A DNA stretch of 64,000 nucleotides from the NCBI GenBank assembly GCA_037975125.1, contig JAJQOW010000243.1:1-64000 (forward strand), read 5' to 3'. The DNA comes from Latrodectus hesperus (Eukaryota; Arthropoda; Arachnida; Araneae; Theridiidae). The notes under the pieces were generated by a model, which was not told the origin of the DNA, did no database searches, and saw only the letters and a list, made by a program, of their open reading frames with translations. Positions within the stretch are counted from its first letter, which is position 1; each line of letters begins with the position of its first letter. Of this stretch, positions 13,081-28,340 are shown one piece after another. The position numbers were made by a program, and so were the translations under genes.

Positions 13081-13276
13081 TGGTGCTTTATGATAAAATT
13101 GCATACATATAAAGTCTGATAAAGCAGCATGGTGCTTTATAACAAAGTTACATACATATAAAGTCTGATAATACAGCATGGTGCTGTATAATAAAGTTGC
13201 ATACATATAAGGTCTGACAAAGCAGCATGGTGCTGTATAATAAAATTATATTCATATCAAGTCTAATAAAGCAGCA
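13081..13276. repeat. Minisatellite, four 49-bp units
   Basis: Four direct units start at 13,081, 13,130, 13,179 and 13,228, an exact 49-bp period. They differ by a few substitutions. Unit boundaries carry cagcatggtgctg, a short palindrome able to form a hairpin. The in-frame repetition gives a repetitive minus-strand open frame, which I regard as a by-product. Confidence 0.9.
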
Positions 13277-13540
13277 CATGTTGATAGGTTATAATTGCTG
13301 TCTCATTAAATGAGGTGATTTTACAAAGTGTTTCATTAAGATGACGGAAATAAAATTATATCATTATTTATTTCATTTCTATTTTAAAATATATATGAAA
13401 ATTTGTGTATCCTGTGAAGGCTCAACCAAACCTTACTTATTGTATCATTGATTATTTTATCAAATATAATTTTACTGTAAACTATTCTATCATCTGCGTA
13501 ATCTTCTTCCAAAGTGGCTGTTCAGTATACAGAGTGTGTT

Positions 13541-13655
13541 AAGAGGGTAAGTTTTTGAAATTTAACCTTTTCGTGTTGAAATAATGAACCACCGAAATAA
13601 TGGTTTCAATTTATGTATCGGCTTTTGGGTTTCTCAGGAACGGACAACTTGAAAG
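13541..13655. repeat. Block fragment, matched at 28.33-28.44 kb
   Basis: About 110 bp from 'aagggtaagttttt' to 'ggacaacttgaaa' recurs at 28,328-28,437, where it is joined to different neighbours on both sides. It shows that blocks were shuffled as well as tandemly copied. Confidence 0.75.
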
Positions 13656-14399
13656 TTGCTATTATTTGAAGTTTTTGAATTCAGATGTGTAGCATAATCT
13701 TTGTCAGTTTGCTAAAAAAAAATTTTTTTTCTTGTGACTTTGACATCGATCAAGCAAAAGATTCTTTAAAAATGCAGTCATTTACCAAAACTAGAGTCCA
13801 ACGGTTTAAAAATAAGTCGAAAAATTGAATATAGAGTAATATCAATGAACAACAATGTTACATTTTACTAGTATTCCAAAACGACTTTATTTCACACGTT
13901 TCGAGAAGAATTGTAAAATAAGTTTCCCTACAAAAAGAAGAAAAAGGAGCGTCATTTGCATAAAATGTATAGCAATACACGAAACAAATAAATTGTTTTG
14001 TTTTCTTTTAAGCAAAGTATAATACCACTGACGTGATTAACATATGCTTAACTGGAAAGATTATAACTTCAATACTGATAAAAATCTTTTGTCGTACAGC
14101 CGTGAAAATGGTGTGTACATAGTTAATAGGAACGAAACAAACCTTGAGAGTATTTAAGAATTTATACTTGAAGATATATTAATAAGATAACATCTCATCA
14201 ATTAAATATTGCTTGTTACTCTTGGATATTTTAACGGAGTAAATTTCGCAGAAAATTATAGAGTAATTTACTCCATGTTTGGGAATAAGTTTAATTGTTA
14301 TGATGTTAATTTATACCACTTGTTCCCAAACATTTTATAAGAATTTAAATTAACCTTATTTGATATTATATCGTTTAGATTGCATGAACTCTCTTTCAC

Positions 14400-14720
14400 A
14401 TCAGTGCTCTTCTACAAAGTAAATATCCATATCGTATATCCTAAACATACACATGATCGAATATTTAGACTTTTTCTTTAATTAGTGAATATTGCTTGAA
14501 TTTAACTATAGAAACAAAATGAAATGTATCATTTATCAAACACTTAATTGAAATTTTAAAGAAAAGTATTAATGAAAAATATAATTTTTTGGAGGAACAG
14601 AAAACACTTTCTGAACGCAAATTATTATCACGTCTAATAAACAGCGACATGATTCTAACGCTGTCTGTGAGAAGTTATACGTAGGTATTTTTAAAGATAA
14701 TTGTGTTAAATTTAATATTT
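14400..14720. repeat. Duplicated block, matched at 43.13-43.41 kb
   Basis: Near-continuous match from 'atatcgtatatcctaaacat' to 'tatacgtaggtattttta'. In the 43-kb copy this block is joined, through a GC-rich filler, to sequence equivalent to 8,240, so about 6.2 kb is missing between them there. Confidence 0.8.
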
Positions 14721-14837
14721 ATTTTATTTTTTGGGCTTAAGTAGGTTAATTTATGTAATCTAATTGCTTCAAAAGAAATTTGCAGCTGTAATGCTTTTTC
14801 ATCTTATTTTCGAACACATATAAGATGATAAAAGATG

Positions 14838-14982
<145 letters not shown>

Positions 14983-14999
14983 TCTTTCACACATTAAAC

Positions 15000-15660
15000 A
15001 TTAACTAACGCTACAGATAAAAAAAACTTCTGCTATTTTTTAAATTATTTATATTACACATCTTATTGTAGTTTTAAAATTTCGCTTTTCTATTGACTTT
15101 GTTATAAAAAAATAGTCTTGGATTATTATAAGTTAATTTTATAATATTTTACTAAAATTTAAACAAGAAAAATCTTATTGTTCCACCTTTTTTAATTTGG
15201 TATTGAATTAAGGAATATTGTGTGTGCAAAGTATTAAATTAAATTCAAATTAAGATTATACTTTCTACTTCAGTTTAAAAAATCTGTTTAAAATCAATAT
15301 TTTACTTAAAGAAATAAATTAATTTAAAATTTTACTAACATTTATTTATATTTATAGCAGATATGTTTCTGCAAAATAACATTCAATTTTAATCTTTAAT
15401 GTCTCAGTGAATCTCTTCTCGTTTTATGAACAAAACCATGTGGGTATTTTTTTTTTAATTTTAAAGTCATTTATGTGCAACGAATTAGAGATAAATATGA
15501 AGAGCATCAGACTTCTCTCCTGTTTCATTCCTGCAGCCTATATTTATTTAAAAATCAAAATATTTGCAATTTAGCTTCAAAATTCTTTTAAAAAAGGATG
15601 TTTTGGTTTCTGTCTTAATTGAGTTTAATGTTTTCTCAATACTAGTAGTTTCCTATCGGT
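15000..15660. repeat. Duplicated block
   Basis: Matches 43,740-44,380 and partly 29,570-29,950 (landmarks 'acattaa.attac.tta', 'cttctcgttttatgaacaaa', 'atcggtaaggcatt'). Noncoding. Confidence 0.65.
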
Positions 15661-15839
15661 AAGGCATTACAATGCAGATTACTGGAATTCTGAGTTCAAA
15701 ATTTATAAGCTTCTTAACTAAAGGTTATCTTCAAGCCTTTTACACCACATTTTCATTTATTTTTGTCTGATCTACACCTGATATATAATTCAGTGTGGGC
15801 AAATAACATTTAATGCAAATTTCTTCAAACAGTAAATGT

Positions 15840-17680
15840 TATTAAAAAGTAATAACATATTTATTTGAATACTGTAAATGTTTCCTATTGCATTTTTCTG
15901 GAAAAGTATTAAAATATTTTCCATTTGCATGTAGTTTCACGCTCTATAATTAGTACCTTTCGAAATCTGCATACAGTGAACTATTAAAATATCAGCAGGT
16001 TTGAATTCTTTTGTATTTTTACAGAAATGTTATACATTATTTAGTAATTTACAATAACGAATGTATACATTAAGAATGTGGTATGGACTTTTTAAGGAAT
16101 AGGTTAGAGTTTTAATTCTACTTACAAAATATGAAAATAAATTTAAATGCTGTCTTTCAAAATATTTTGTTAATTTTTTAGAAAAAAAAGGAATGATTCT
16201 GCATTTATTCTGTGGTGATGTTTTGCACAAATCCTCCAAAATAAATCATTAAAACTATTCTAAAATTGTCTAATGGAATTCAAAATTTAGGAGATTGTAT
16301 GAATTACAGATGTTGTGCTAATTTCAACGAACATTTTTGAGAATAATGAAGCAGCAGTTTTGAGATCTTCCAAGTCAACACGAGAAAATAAATTTACTTG
16401 AATTTAATCACATTCTTTATTCTATTACTTTCGAATATTTCTAATAAGGCCTTTTTCCATATAGAATTTATGAACATTTACTTCATTTTGACATCAAGTT
16501 TTTCTTCATATTAACAATGATACATATGTAAGAAAAACTAGATTTACAGGATTGTATTGATATTAAATGCACATTTGTACTCACTCAGTTTATAAATTCT
16601 TACTTTTATATTTACTCAAATTTAACAAACTCATTAACATAATCTCTAATTATAATCCTACCTCAAATTTGGCTTCAAATACAATACAGTTTACTATGGA
16701 GAATAAAAATTTTAAAAATTTTATTTGAAGCACATTATAAAACTATCTAACACGAGAATAAATAAATAAAATAATTTTATAACATGAGAATTTCTTAGTA
16801 AATATCGACACAAATCTATCACCAATGAACTCCACACACCTTACCCGTTAAGAAATATTTTCAATTGAAGTGTTATAGATATCTACATAAAATAAAGCTA
16901 AAGCTCCGTAAAAAAGGATAAATATGGTATAGACCCAAATAACACCAATATTTTATTAAAATACTTTATGTAATAAAATTTCTTACTATAAAGCTAAACC
17001 TCTGTAAAAAGTGATAAATATGGTATAGACACAAGTAACACCAATATTTAATTAAAATATGTTATATAATAAAATTTCTTACTTGACATTAGGTTGTTAC
17101 AATGAATTAAGTAAAAATTATCATAATACGATTTTAAAAATACAGATATCTTGACCTTACAGCATTATATTAAATTACTTTACATAACTGTTATGCACTA
17201 ACCGTTTGTTTTATCTAAGGATGGGACTTGTTGTGAGAAAAACAAATAATATTCATGATATAAAGTTAAGGGAAATAACACGAAAGGAATTATGTCATGA
17301 TATATCATGGAAAAGTTAAGTTTGAGGTCATATATAATTTTTATGTAAGTAGCTTTTCCTTCAAGGAATTAAGCTAATTCTTACATTAAATTTGGTTGAG
17401 CCATGTGAAGTTAATAATAATGATGTATAGAAAGTGGTTATAAATTGTTAACCATACTATTATCGCATTTTATTCACTGTAATGACACATATATCGAAGA
17501 AATGGCTGAGTCAAGTATGTAAAATACACAAATTATTCCCGAATAGTAATCCTTCTCTAAATGATCCTTATTTGTTCACATATAATTTAACGTAAGTAGT
17601 ATCTACCACCACAAAGACACTTGAATGAATATATGAACACCCACACTTTCACCAACACCTACAATTTCACTTTAAAATAT
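15840..17680. repeat. Duplicated block, matched at 24.47-26.40 kb
   Basis: Long diverged match to 24,470-26,400, from 'caaatttcttcaa.cagtaaatgtta' through 'gatgatccttat' to a shared 'catttcatcaacac'-like end. Near 17,090 it holds a diverged core reading 'aggttgttac'. Noncoding. Confidence 0.7.
16893..17086. repeat. Direct duplication of 96 bp
   Basis: The unit 16,893-16,988 (starting taaagctaaagctccg) is repeated at 16,989-17,086 (taaagctaaacctctg). It includes the 'ctccgtaaaaa' motif and the front half of the dispersed core. The partner block near 25,700-25,790 has the unit once. Confidence 0.8.
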
Positions 17681-17689
17681 TAAAAAACT

Positions 17690-19330
17690 AAATATTATAA
17701 AATATAAAAAATTAAATATATTTAGCAAATATAAGATTTTGGAAGGGACACACAAAACCAAAAATGTTATCAAAGAATTAAAAAAATGCTAATATCATTT
17801 TTTAAATATGAAATAATGAATTTGTCAGTTTTTAAAAGGCATTGTATCTAATTAATATGGCTATGAAAATATATTTTTAGTGTACTCTATACGAATGATT
17901 TGCATACAATTTTACGTTTGAATTTTTAATATCATGTTAAATATATAAATTATGCTTATATCTACTCAAACAAAAATATTAAGTTACGCTTATTTATCGA
18001 TAAAAGGAAAAGTTGTGACAATTATGCTTCTTTGAAATTCAGAATACGCTTAATTCAGATATAAGAAAACTTGCTTTTGTAATAGTATATTTCCTCACAA
18101 GAATCACATGAATTGTAATTTCTTTTAAGAATGACTTTTGTATGTTTTTGTCAGTTTGGGATAAGTGAAATCATTTTCACAATCAATTGAAGTAAAAACA
18201 TTTAATAGGATTTGATAAATAACTGTAGTGGATATTTTTCGTGAACTTGTGCAATCCTTGATATATTGATTCCTTCAATCGTTCTGTGTTTATGATTGTT
18301 TAAAATATTTTTTAAGTAATGAAACAATTGTTTACAATTTTTTGATTAGTTACATTTTTGTTTACGTTGTGTGTATTCTAAATGAACACTTCTTCATTAA
18401 CATGAAAATATTAATATAAAAAGTTTTTGTAACAAAATTAATTTATTTACGGAATATGTGTTCGGAACTGAATTGGAAACTGCATCAAGGAATGAAATTA
18501 TACTTACATCAACATATCGGTTCCTCAAAGTCTAAGGAAATGGATTGCTTTAATTCGAAAAGGTATTTACAGTGTTTATTGTTAATTTAAACTGTGAATA
18601 ACATTGATGTAAATTATGAGTAAAATGATCATGCCACAATTAATCAAATTAATTGTATGCAGAAACTCAGCTAGATTCATAAAACAAGCTTTTGATTTTT
18701 TTCTCCCTTTGAAAATTGTTATCTATGTGAAACCACAAAATGCAGTGGAAATATAACAACCGCAGGAGATCTAATTTTTTTCTATATTCCTGACAGGAAT
18801 TTTAAATCAATAAAAAATAATCTCTTTACAAAATGTTAGTTTTATGCATTCCATGAATTGATTAATACCTTTTCACCTGATATAAGCAGGACAATTCACC
18901 TATTGGGGTGGAATGTCGCATTTCTAACAAAACTAAGCAAATAATAAATATTAGTGAAGAATAAAAATCGTTTCAAACCTCATTTTCTTTTTAAATTTAT
19001 CTATACTATTTTCAAGCGGATGTAGATACTAGAAACTAAGGTTATTAGTTTACAAAAGCTATATACATTGAACTGCTGGGAAAACTGTCAGATATTTATA
19101 AATAAGCTACATTACACCATTTTTAAAATTAATACTATGAAAATGTGTATTGAACATGCAACATGATTTGTGTTCGAAATATGGCAGTTTTTATATTCTC
19201 TTACAATTTATTAACCTTTATCAACTCAGCCATTTTAAATGAGTAAATTAAATGTATGCCTGCTTTGTTAATTCTTAAGCTGTTTTTCGAAATGTTTTCG
19301 CATGCGCCTGGATTATATATTATTTAATAA
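17690..19330. repeat. Duplicated block
   Basis: The front part matches 26,440-26,800. The part from about 18,380 ('cttcattaacatgaaaatattaata') matches 30,350-31,320 and 44,460-45,360 up to 'aattcttaagctgtttttcga'. Noncoding. Confidence 0.7.
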
Positions 19331-20280
19331 TTTACGTGTTTTTTTATATTTATTAAATATTACGTCTTTTTTGCCAATGTGTACTTACATTTACAGATGA
19401 ACTATCACTCACATTTTTGAGGAAAAATAGTTTTCATATGTGTTCTTATTGAAGATATTTGTTTTGTGTATGTAAGATGAAATATCCATGTAAGATGAAA
19501 TAGTTCATAATAATTTATTAGTTTGTTCTTTTTCCAGAGTTGTGTTTTTTTTCACTTTTGTAGTTGTGAATACAATAAATATATTTCTTAAAGAAACAGA
19601 AATTTAGCATAAATTATTGTTCATATATGAACAACACAGTATGAAAACAGTGAAAAATTTTTGGATTTGATTCCGACCCAAACCATGCACTTTGAGGTGG
19701 ATTAGAGAGTATATTTTTTCTTACAAAATGATGAAATGAGAAACTGCATTGGATTAAAGTCAGAGTAACTAGCATAAATAGAAGTGATTTTACTTTATTT
19801 ATCTTAAAAATTAATAAAGCTTGTGAGTTTGAAAAAGAAAACGTTTGGTAATGATTATTGGATAATTAATGATATTTAATAAATTAATGTAACTTTGAGC
19901 TATTCATATGCTTTAAACATTTGATAACTGCTCTGATATACACATATACATATATAACATATATGCAAACATTTATATGCTACTCGAATGTTTTCAGATT
20001 TTTTAAGTGAATTCACAAGCAGAACTAGCTATTTTAATTTGATTTATTTAAAAATATGGGATGGAAGAAAAATTTTTTGAGACATTGATTTTATCAACCA
20101 TGATAACATGTGAAAATTAATAAAATGACAACAACCAGTAATTTGCAGTAAAATGTCGGTAATATAAAGAAAATTTAGTTTGAATAATTACTTGGAGTTG
20201 TAGCTAGCTGGAATGGATTGTTAAATGTAACTTCCGAAATAAATTACATATTTTATAAAAAAATTAATAATAGACTATTT
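19330..20280. other. AT-rich DNA, nothing recognised
   Basis: No coding, repeat or structural signal that I can support, apart from short AT-rich simple sequence near 19,940-19,970. Confidence 0.4.
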
Positions 20281-20789
20281 CTCAATAATCAGGAATTTTC
20301 AAAATTGTTGCATGTATTCTCAAATAAGTGGAGGAATTCAGAAAATGTTAACCATGATTAAACTGGCAATTTGCTTGGGTAAATGTTAGTAATTTATCAT
20401 GTTAATTTGATTACAAATGTAATCCACGAATGGAAAAGGATTTGACTATGGAATATGCATGTTTGTAGTATCACATTCGAAATTGGAAAAAAAAGGGAGA
20501 ATTAAGAATTTGAAACAACTGCATACAAATCTTTATTAGATGTATCATTTGTATTTACTCTTACTTTTTGGTGTAAAATAGAGTAATCACTTAATCTAAA
20601 ATAACTAAAAAGTATCTAATCTCCCAATAGAAATATTGTGGAAATAGTTACTATATCAAAAATATAGATTCATTAAAAATCTTTGTCTCTTAAAATGAAA
20701 TGGGTGATAAAAATAACTATCATTTTATATAAACTTCTAGTAGTGAAACGTTACTGGTCAAGTATACGCAACTGAGACGCAACAATTTC

Positions 20790-23009
<2,220 letters not shown>

Positions 23010-23010
<1 letters not shown>

Positions 23011-24290
23011 TAGTAGAAGTCAGAATGATTTCAAGGAGGGTATAGTTATGAATCTTGAATATTTACATTTTGATGTCTACTTTATAAAATTGTATATCTG
23101 CGTGAAAACTAGATATTTAAGGGTGCACACAATATGTACGTAACTTTTGTAATTTCTTCATTCCAATACATTTATTTAAACTTATATAAGTATCTATACA
23201 ATTTTATAAATTTTTTATAGAGGCAGTGTGAAGTTATTTCTTAAAATATATTGCTTTAGGTTTTAATTATATTTCTACAACACATTTGATTTCATACAGG
23301 TAATTCAATAATGTAATGTGGGCTAAAATGTATCAGAATATGTATATAAAATGCCTTAAATTACTGTATTCGATAGCAATATAACAAATAGATAAAACTA
23401 AATTTGCATTACTACGCACATCAAAAAATTGCTCTGTTGACAACATCAACGAATTTGTTATTTTCGCTGGAGGTCTGGTCCCAGAAGAAACCACATCTCC
23501 GTAAAATAATAAAACATTTCTTAAAATATTCATAGCGAGGAATTTTTTAAAATATTTTTATAGTAAAATTTAATATTTAAAATTTGGTAGTTACTAATTA
23601 GTTTGAAGATTAATGAGAATATTTTCTAAGAATAATCTTTAATTTCTTTGCCCTATATATTTTCCAAAAACCAATCGCCAGGCACAAAATTGCCGTTAGA
23701 TTGATTAGCGTTATTGCTCATTTATGATTGCGCATATTATTTCTAGGAATATAATTGTGTGTGTTTCGCCATCAACACTGACAAACAGTTTACAAACGTT
23801 AAGCGACAGGATAGAAGTCCCAGCTTCAGATGGATGAATGATAGATGATAATGGAATAAGCTATTGGGAAATTATAATTTAAAATCTGAAGCGAATTTTG
23901 CGTTTTCTAGGTGTATGAAATCACATTTATGCATAAAGTTTTGCTCAAAAATGCTATGTTGCTGACTGTGTATGAATAAATTATACTGATAACGTTTGAA
24001 ATTTTGAAAAACAGATGAAAAATGGAATACATGGTGCATATATATTTTGTGTTATTTAAAACAGCCATTCAATTAAATTACAGGAATAGAAATATATCTT
24101 AAAATTATGAGACATTAGCATCAAAAAATACGATAATATCATATTATTATTATTAATGTATAAATTGAAAATTTTGGGTGCATTATAGTCATCTGAGTTC
24201 AAAATTAAGTCTGATAAAGAAGCAAATAACGTAGTTAAATAATGAGTGTTTGTCATCTGCCTTAAATAGAGATAACATTTTTTTCCAATA
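23010..24290. repeat. Duplicated block after LINE copy B (SINE-free copy)
   Basis: Counterpart of 5,340-6,830. The place where the first copy has the SINE reads continuously here (about 23,830-23,870), which makes this the empty allele-like site. It contains the core near 23,577-23,596. Confidence 0.75.
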
Positions 24291-24469
24291 TTTTGGTGAT
24301 CGGGGGGGAGTAAGGCATTGGAATGTTGATTATTAAACTGACGAATTGAAAATTTAATAGCTGCTTAACTAAAGGTTATCTTTACATAACATTTTCATTT
24401 ATTATTGTCTAATCTAAACCAAATATATTGTTCCGTATGGACAAATGGCATTTTACGCAAGTTTCTTCA

Positions 24470-26400
24470 AATGGTAAATGTTATTAAAAAGTAGTAAATA
24501 CTGTTAATGTCTCATATTACATTTTACTGTAAAAGTGTTTACTTATTTAACATTTTCATGCTATTTTACGCTCTACAATTAGTACCATTCGAAATCTGCA
24601 TGCATTGAACTACTTAGAAATATCAGCAGGTTAGATTTCGTTTGCTGTATTACAAATGTGTTATATATTATTCAATAACTTACAATAATGAATGTATATA
24701 TTAAGAATACTGTATGATGTTTAAAGAATTATAGTTGGGTTTTAATTCTAATTCCAAACTTTTAAATTAAAGTTTAAAAAAATTATTTATAATTTAAATT
24801 TGAAAATAAAATTAAATGTTGGCTTTCAAATTTTTTGTTATTTTTTGGAAAAAGTTATTAATGTTTCAGCTCTTTTTCATCTGTGTTGCATTCTACAAAT
24901 GATGAAAAATGAAGAATTACAATTACTAAAAATTTGTTTAATGGAATTGAAAACTTATGAGATTGTATGGATTGCAGATGGTGTATTAATTTCAACGAGT
25001 ACTTTTGAGTATAATTAAATGGTAGCTGTGAGAAATGCTTCTAAATCAATACGAGTCAGTAAATTTACTTGAATTTAATTAGCTTCTTTCTTGTGTTGCT
25101 CTCAGATGTTTTTAATAAAAGATTTCTTCCTGTTCAGCTTATTTTCTTCTTATTTACAAGAAGTTTTTCTTGGAATGGATGGATGGATGGATTGAATAAT
25201 TATACATAAGTAAAAAAAGTATCAACGTTCAATTATTAACAGTAATACATAAGAAAGAAAAACTAGATATACAAGAATGCATTGATATTAAATTTACATT
25301 TTAATTCAATTTTATAAATTCTTATTTTAATATTAACTCAAATTTATAAACTGTTTGTTACTTTTTTATTAAATATTTTGAAGTAGGAAAGATTTAACCT
25401 CATTAGCATTATCTCTAATTATAATCCAACAACACATTTGGCTTCATGCAGGAAATTCAGTATACAATGGGATAGAATTTGTAAAAAGTTTTACTGTAAA
25501 TAAAAAATTTACTGTAAAAACAGAATCTGTAAAATGTTTTACACTACATTATAAGAAGATATGTGAGGCTAACATGAATGTCAAATGAGAATATGAGAAT
25601 TTCTGAGCAAGTATAAAGATAAATTTATCAACGATAAACTCTGAATCACCTTTAGCGAAAAGAAATTTCTTGAATTGAAGGGATAGTTATCTACTAAACA
25701 TTCGTAGAAAATGAAAAATAAGGCATAGATCTAAGTCAAAGAAATGTTAAAAAAATATTTTATATAAAATAAAATTTTTTAATTGACACTTAGTTGTTAC
25801 ACTGAATTTAATAAATATTTTACATAAATTAAAATAATGTGCATTTGTAATTATTTTACATAATGCGCTGTTAAAACTAGAGATAACTAGACTTTACCAA
25901 GTTAGATTAAATTAATTTATACTACTGTTATGCATTATTTTTCTTGAGAAAATTTGTAAGAATAGCAGATTATATTCGCGATATAAAGTGAATGGAAATA
26001 GTCGGAAAGCAAATGTGACATGATTGAATTGAAGAAACAGTTAAAGTTATGGATAAATAATTTGAATATGAGTAGCAATTGCTCCGAAAAATTGAGGCTA
26101 ATTCCTATATAACATTTGGATGAGCCATGTGATGCTAATAATAATGATGAAGGAATAGATTATGAGTATTTATGGATATTGTTCAGACACTTCATTCTCC
26201 TTAGTAATTCATTTAGAAATATGTAAAATACACAAATTATTCCCAAATAGTGATCCTTATCTTAATGATCCTTATTTTTTATATATAGTTTAAAGTGCGT
26301 AGTCTTTATCACCACAAGGATACTGGAGTGAATGTATGTACCCCCACACATTTTCATCAACACTTTCAAACAATTGAGAAAACATCGATAAATGAGATGC
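24470..26400. repeat. Duplicated block, partner of 15.84-17.68 kb
   Basis: Diverged match, with a short tggatgga run near 25,177-25,190 not seen in the partner. A 72-codon open frame at 24,800-25,018 is not conserved in the partner and is not called. Confidence 0.7.
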
Positions 26401-26799
26401 TTTATTTTTCCTTTCTTTCAAGAAATATAATTAAGAAAGTATATTAAATAAATTTAGCGAAAATTACATTCTGAAAGGGACACAAATAGCAAAAAGTATA
26501 ATTGAAGAATGAAAAAATGCTGATATAATATTTTAATATGCATAACTGAAAATATATTTTAAGTATACTCTGTACAATTTTTTTTGGACCTAATTTTACT
26601 TTTGTATTTTTAAGATCATATTAGAACTACGAATTATGCTGATGTCAATTCATGCAAAATGATCAAATAATGATAATTTATCGATATAGGGAAATAATGT
26701 GACAAGTATATTTCTTTGAAATTTTTTCAGAATGGATTTTAATTTTAACATAAGAAAACTTGCTTTATTAAAGTTTATTTCCTCAGATGGATAGCGATA

Positions 26800-28340
26800 G
26801 TTGTAATGGAAATGGAAAGTAATTGTAAGATAGTAGTTTTATAGATACTTCTGAAACATCTTAAATGAAAAACTATAAAGGAACATTAAAACATCGCAAA
26901 CTTTCCAAAACTGTACAGAATAACACATTTCAGTATAAATGAGATTATATGCATATTCATTCCTGATTTCTCGTTGAGTATTTTTAAACGCACCCTTGTG
27001 GAAAATGAGAACACATTGTAATGCATTATGGCAGAATGCTTTAACCCATTTGTATTTAAAACACCTTAATAAGTATGGAATGAGGAATTTCTCCATATTA
27101 GAGATATGGAACTATAATATTTGCATTTCGGTGTTTTTTATATTATGGTAAATCTGTGCGAAAAACTAGAAATATCTAGTTTAAATTATTTATTATTATA
27201 CTAAATTAGTTTAAATTTAGTGTATTTAAAAGTGCTTAAGAATTGTATATTTGCAAATGCAAATTAAATTTATAATTACAATTTCAAATTTGGAGTATCT
27301 GTACAGTTTTGTCAATTCTCTTGTATTAATATGAAGATTTTATTTCAATACATAATATATTCCTTATAAATTTAATTAAAATCCTACAACACTTAGTTTT
27401 ACACTGGAAATTCAATGTTGTAGGGGCCAAATAATGGCAAAAGCTTAATATTGATAAATTAAAATCACAATTCGACATCTTACTATTATTACCGTAAGAG
27501 ATCTGGACACGATTGGTCCAAACCTCTGTAAAAAATGCATATAACCAGCCAAAACGCCATCAGCAAAATCACTAATAAAATATTTTATAAAAGAATTTTT
27601 CTGATTTAAAATTTGGTAGTTGCATTGAATTTATATACATAACACATGTTTTATATTCATGTCCGTTATTAATTCAAGAAATTGATGTTTTCAAATTAAT
27701 GGCCTTGTCTGGATGATTTGCTAAATATGCTTATGAAATATGACAAATTATTGCTAACTAAAGATTTACATTTTTTATGAGAGACTTACAATTAAGCGTT
27801 CATTTAATTTATTTATTAATGACATGGTTTGCTTGTATTAAGTTAAAAGAGATTTCTTCTGAATAATTAACTTGTAAATTAATGAAAAGAGATTAAAAAA
27901 TGTGTGATTTTAATTTTTAAATAACTTTCTACAAATACTTATTATTAAATTGATTCACCTAATTCTCCCGTTATTGAAAAGCATATTATAACTAAGAACA
28001 ATCGGTTTTTAATATAAATATCGCAATAAATATTACAAATTTAAAGTTTTAATAGTCCAAATCAGAGAAGGCAGAAAATTGTAGAAATACACGATACTTA
28101 TCTTATATTATATTATATTACCGCAAGAGACGTGGACACAAATAATCCGTATCTCTGTGAGAACGTCAGACATACATCTAATCATCAGCAATATGTCTGT
28201 TAAAATATTTTATATAAGAAAATTTCTAATTTACAATTTGGTAGTTGCATTGAATTTATATAAATAACAAATGTTTTATACTCATGCGCATAATTATTTC
28301 AAGAAATTGATGTTTTCAAATTAATAAGGGTAAGTTTTTT
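26800..28340. repeat. Duplicated blocks with a doubled core module
   Basis: 26,800-27,440 matches 11,500-12,060. 27,440-28,130 matches 1-740. A second, shorter start of the same block follows at 28,110-28,340, so the module 'ccgcaagagacgtggacac ... ttggtagttgc' occurs twice within 700 bp (cores near 27,610 and 28,230). Confidence 0.7.

Noticed and set aside
13000..13206. Minus-strand frame with a repeating peptide
   Set aside because: By-product of the 49-bp minisatellite. No start context and no conserved counterpart.
26839..27096. 85-codon minus-strand frame
   Set aside because: The duplicate at 11.5-11.8 kb has stops and shifts in the same frame.
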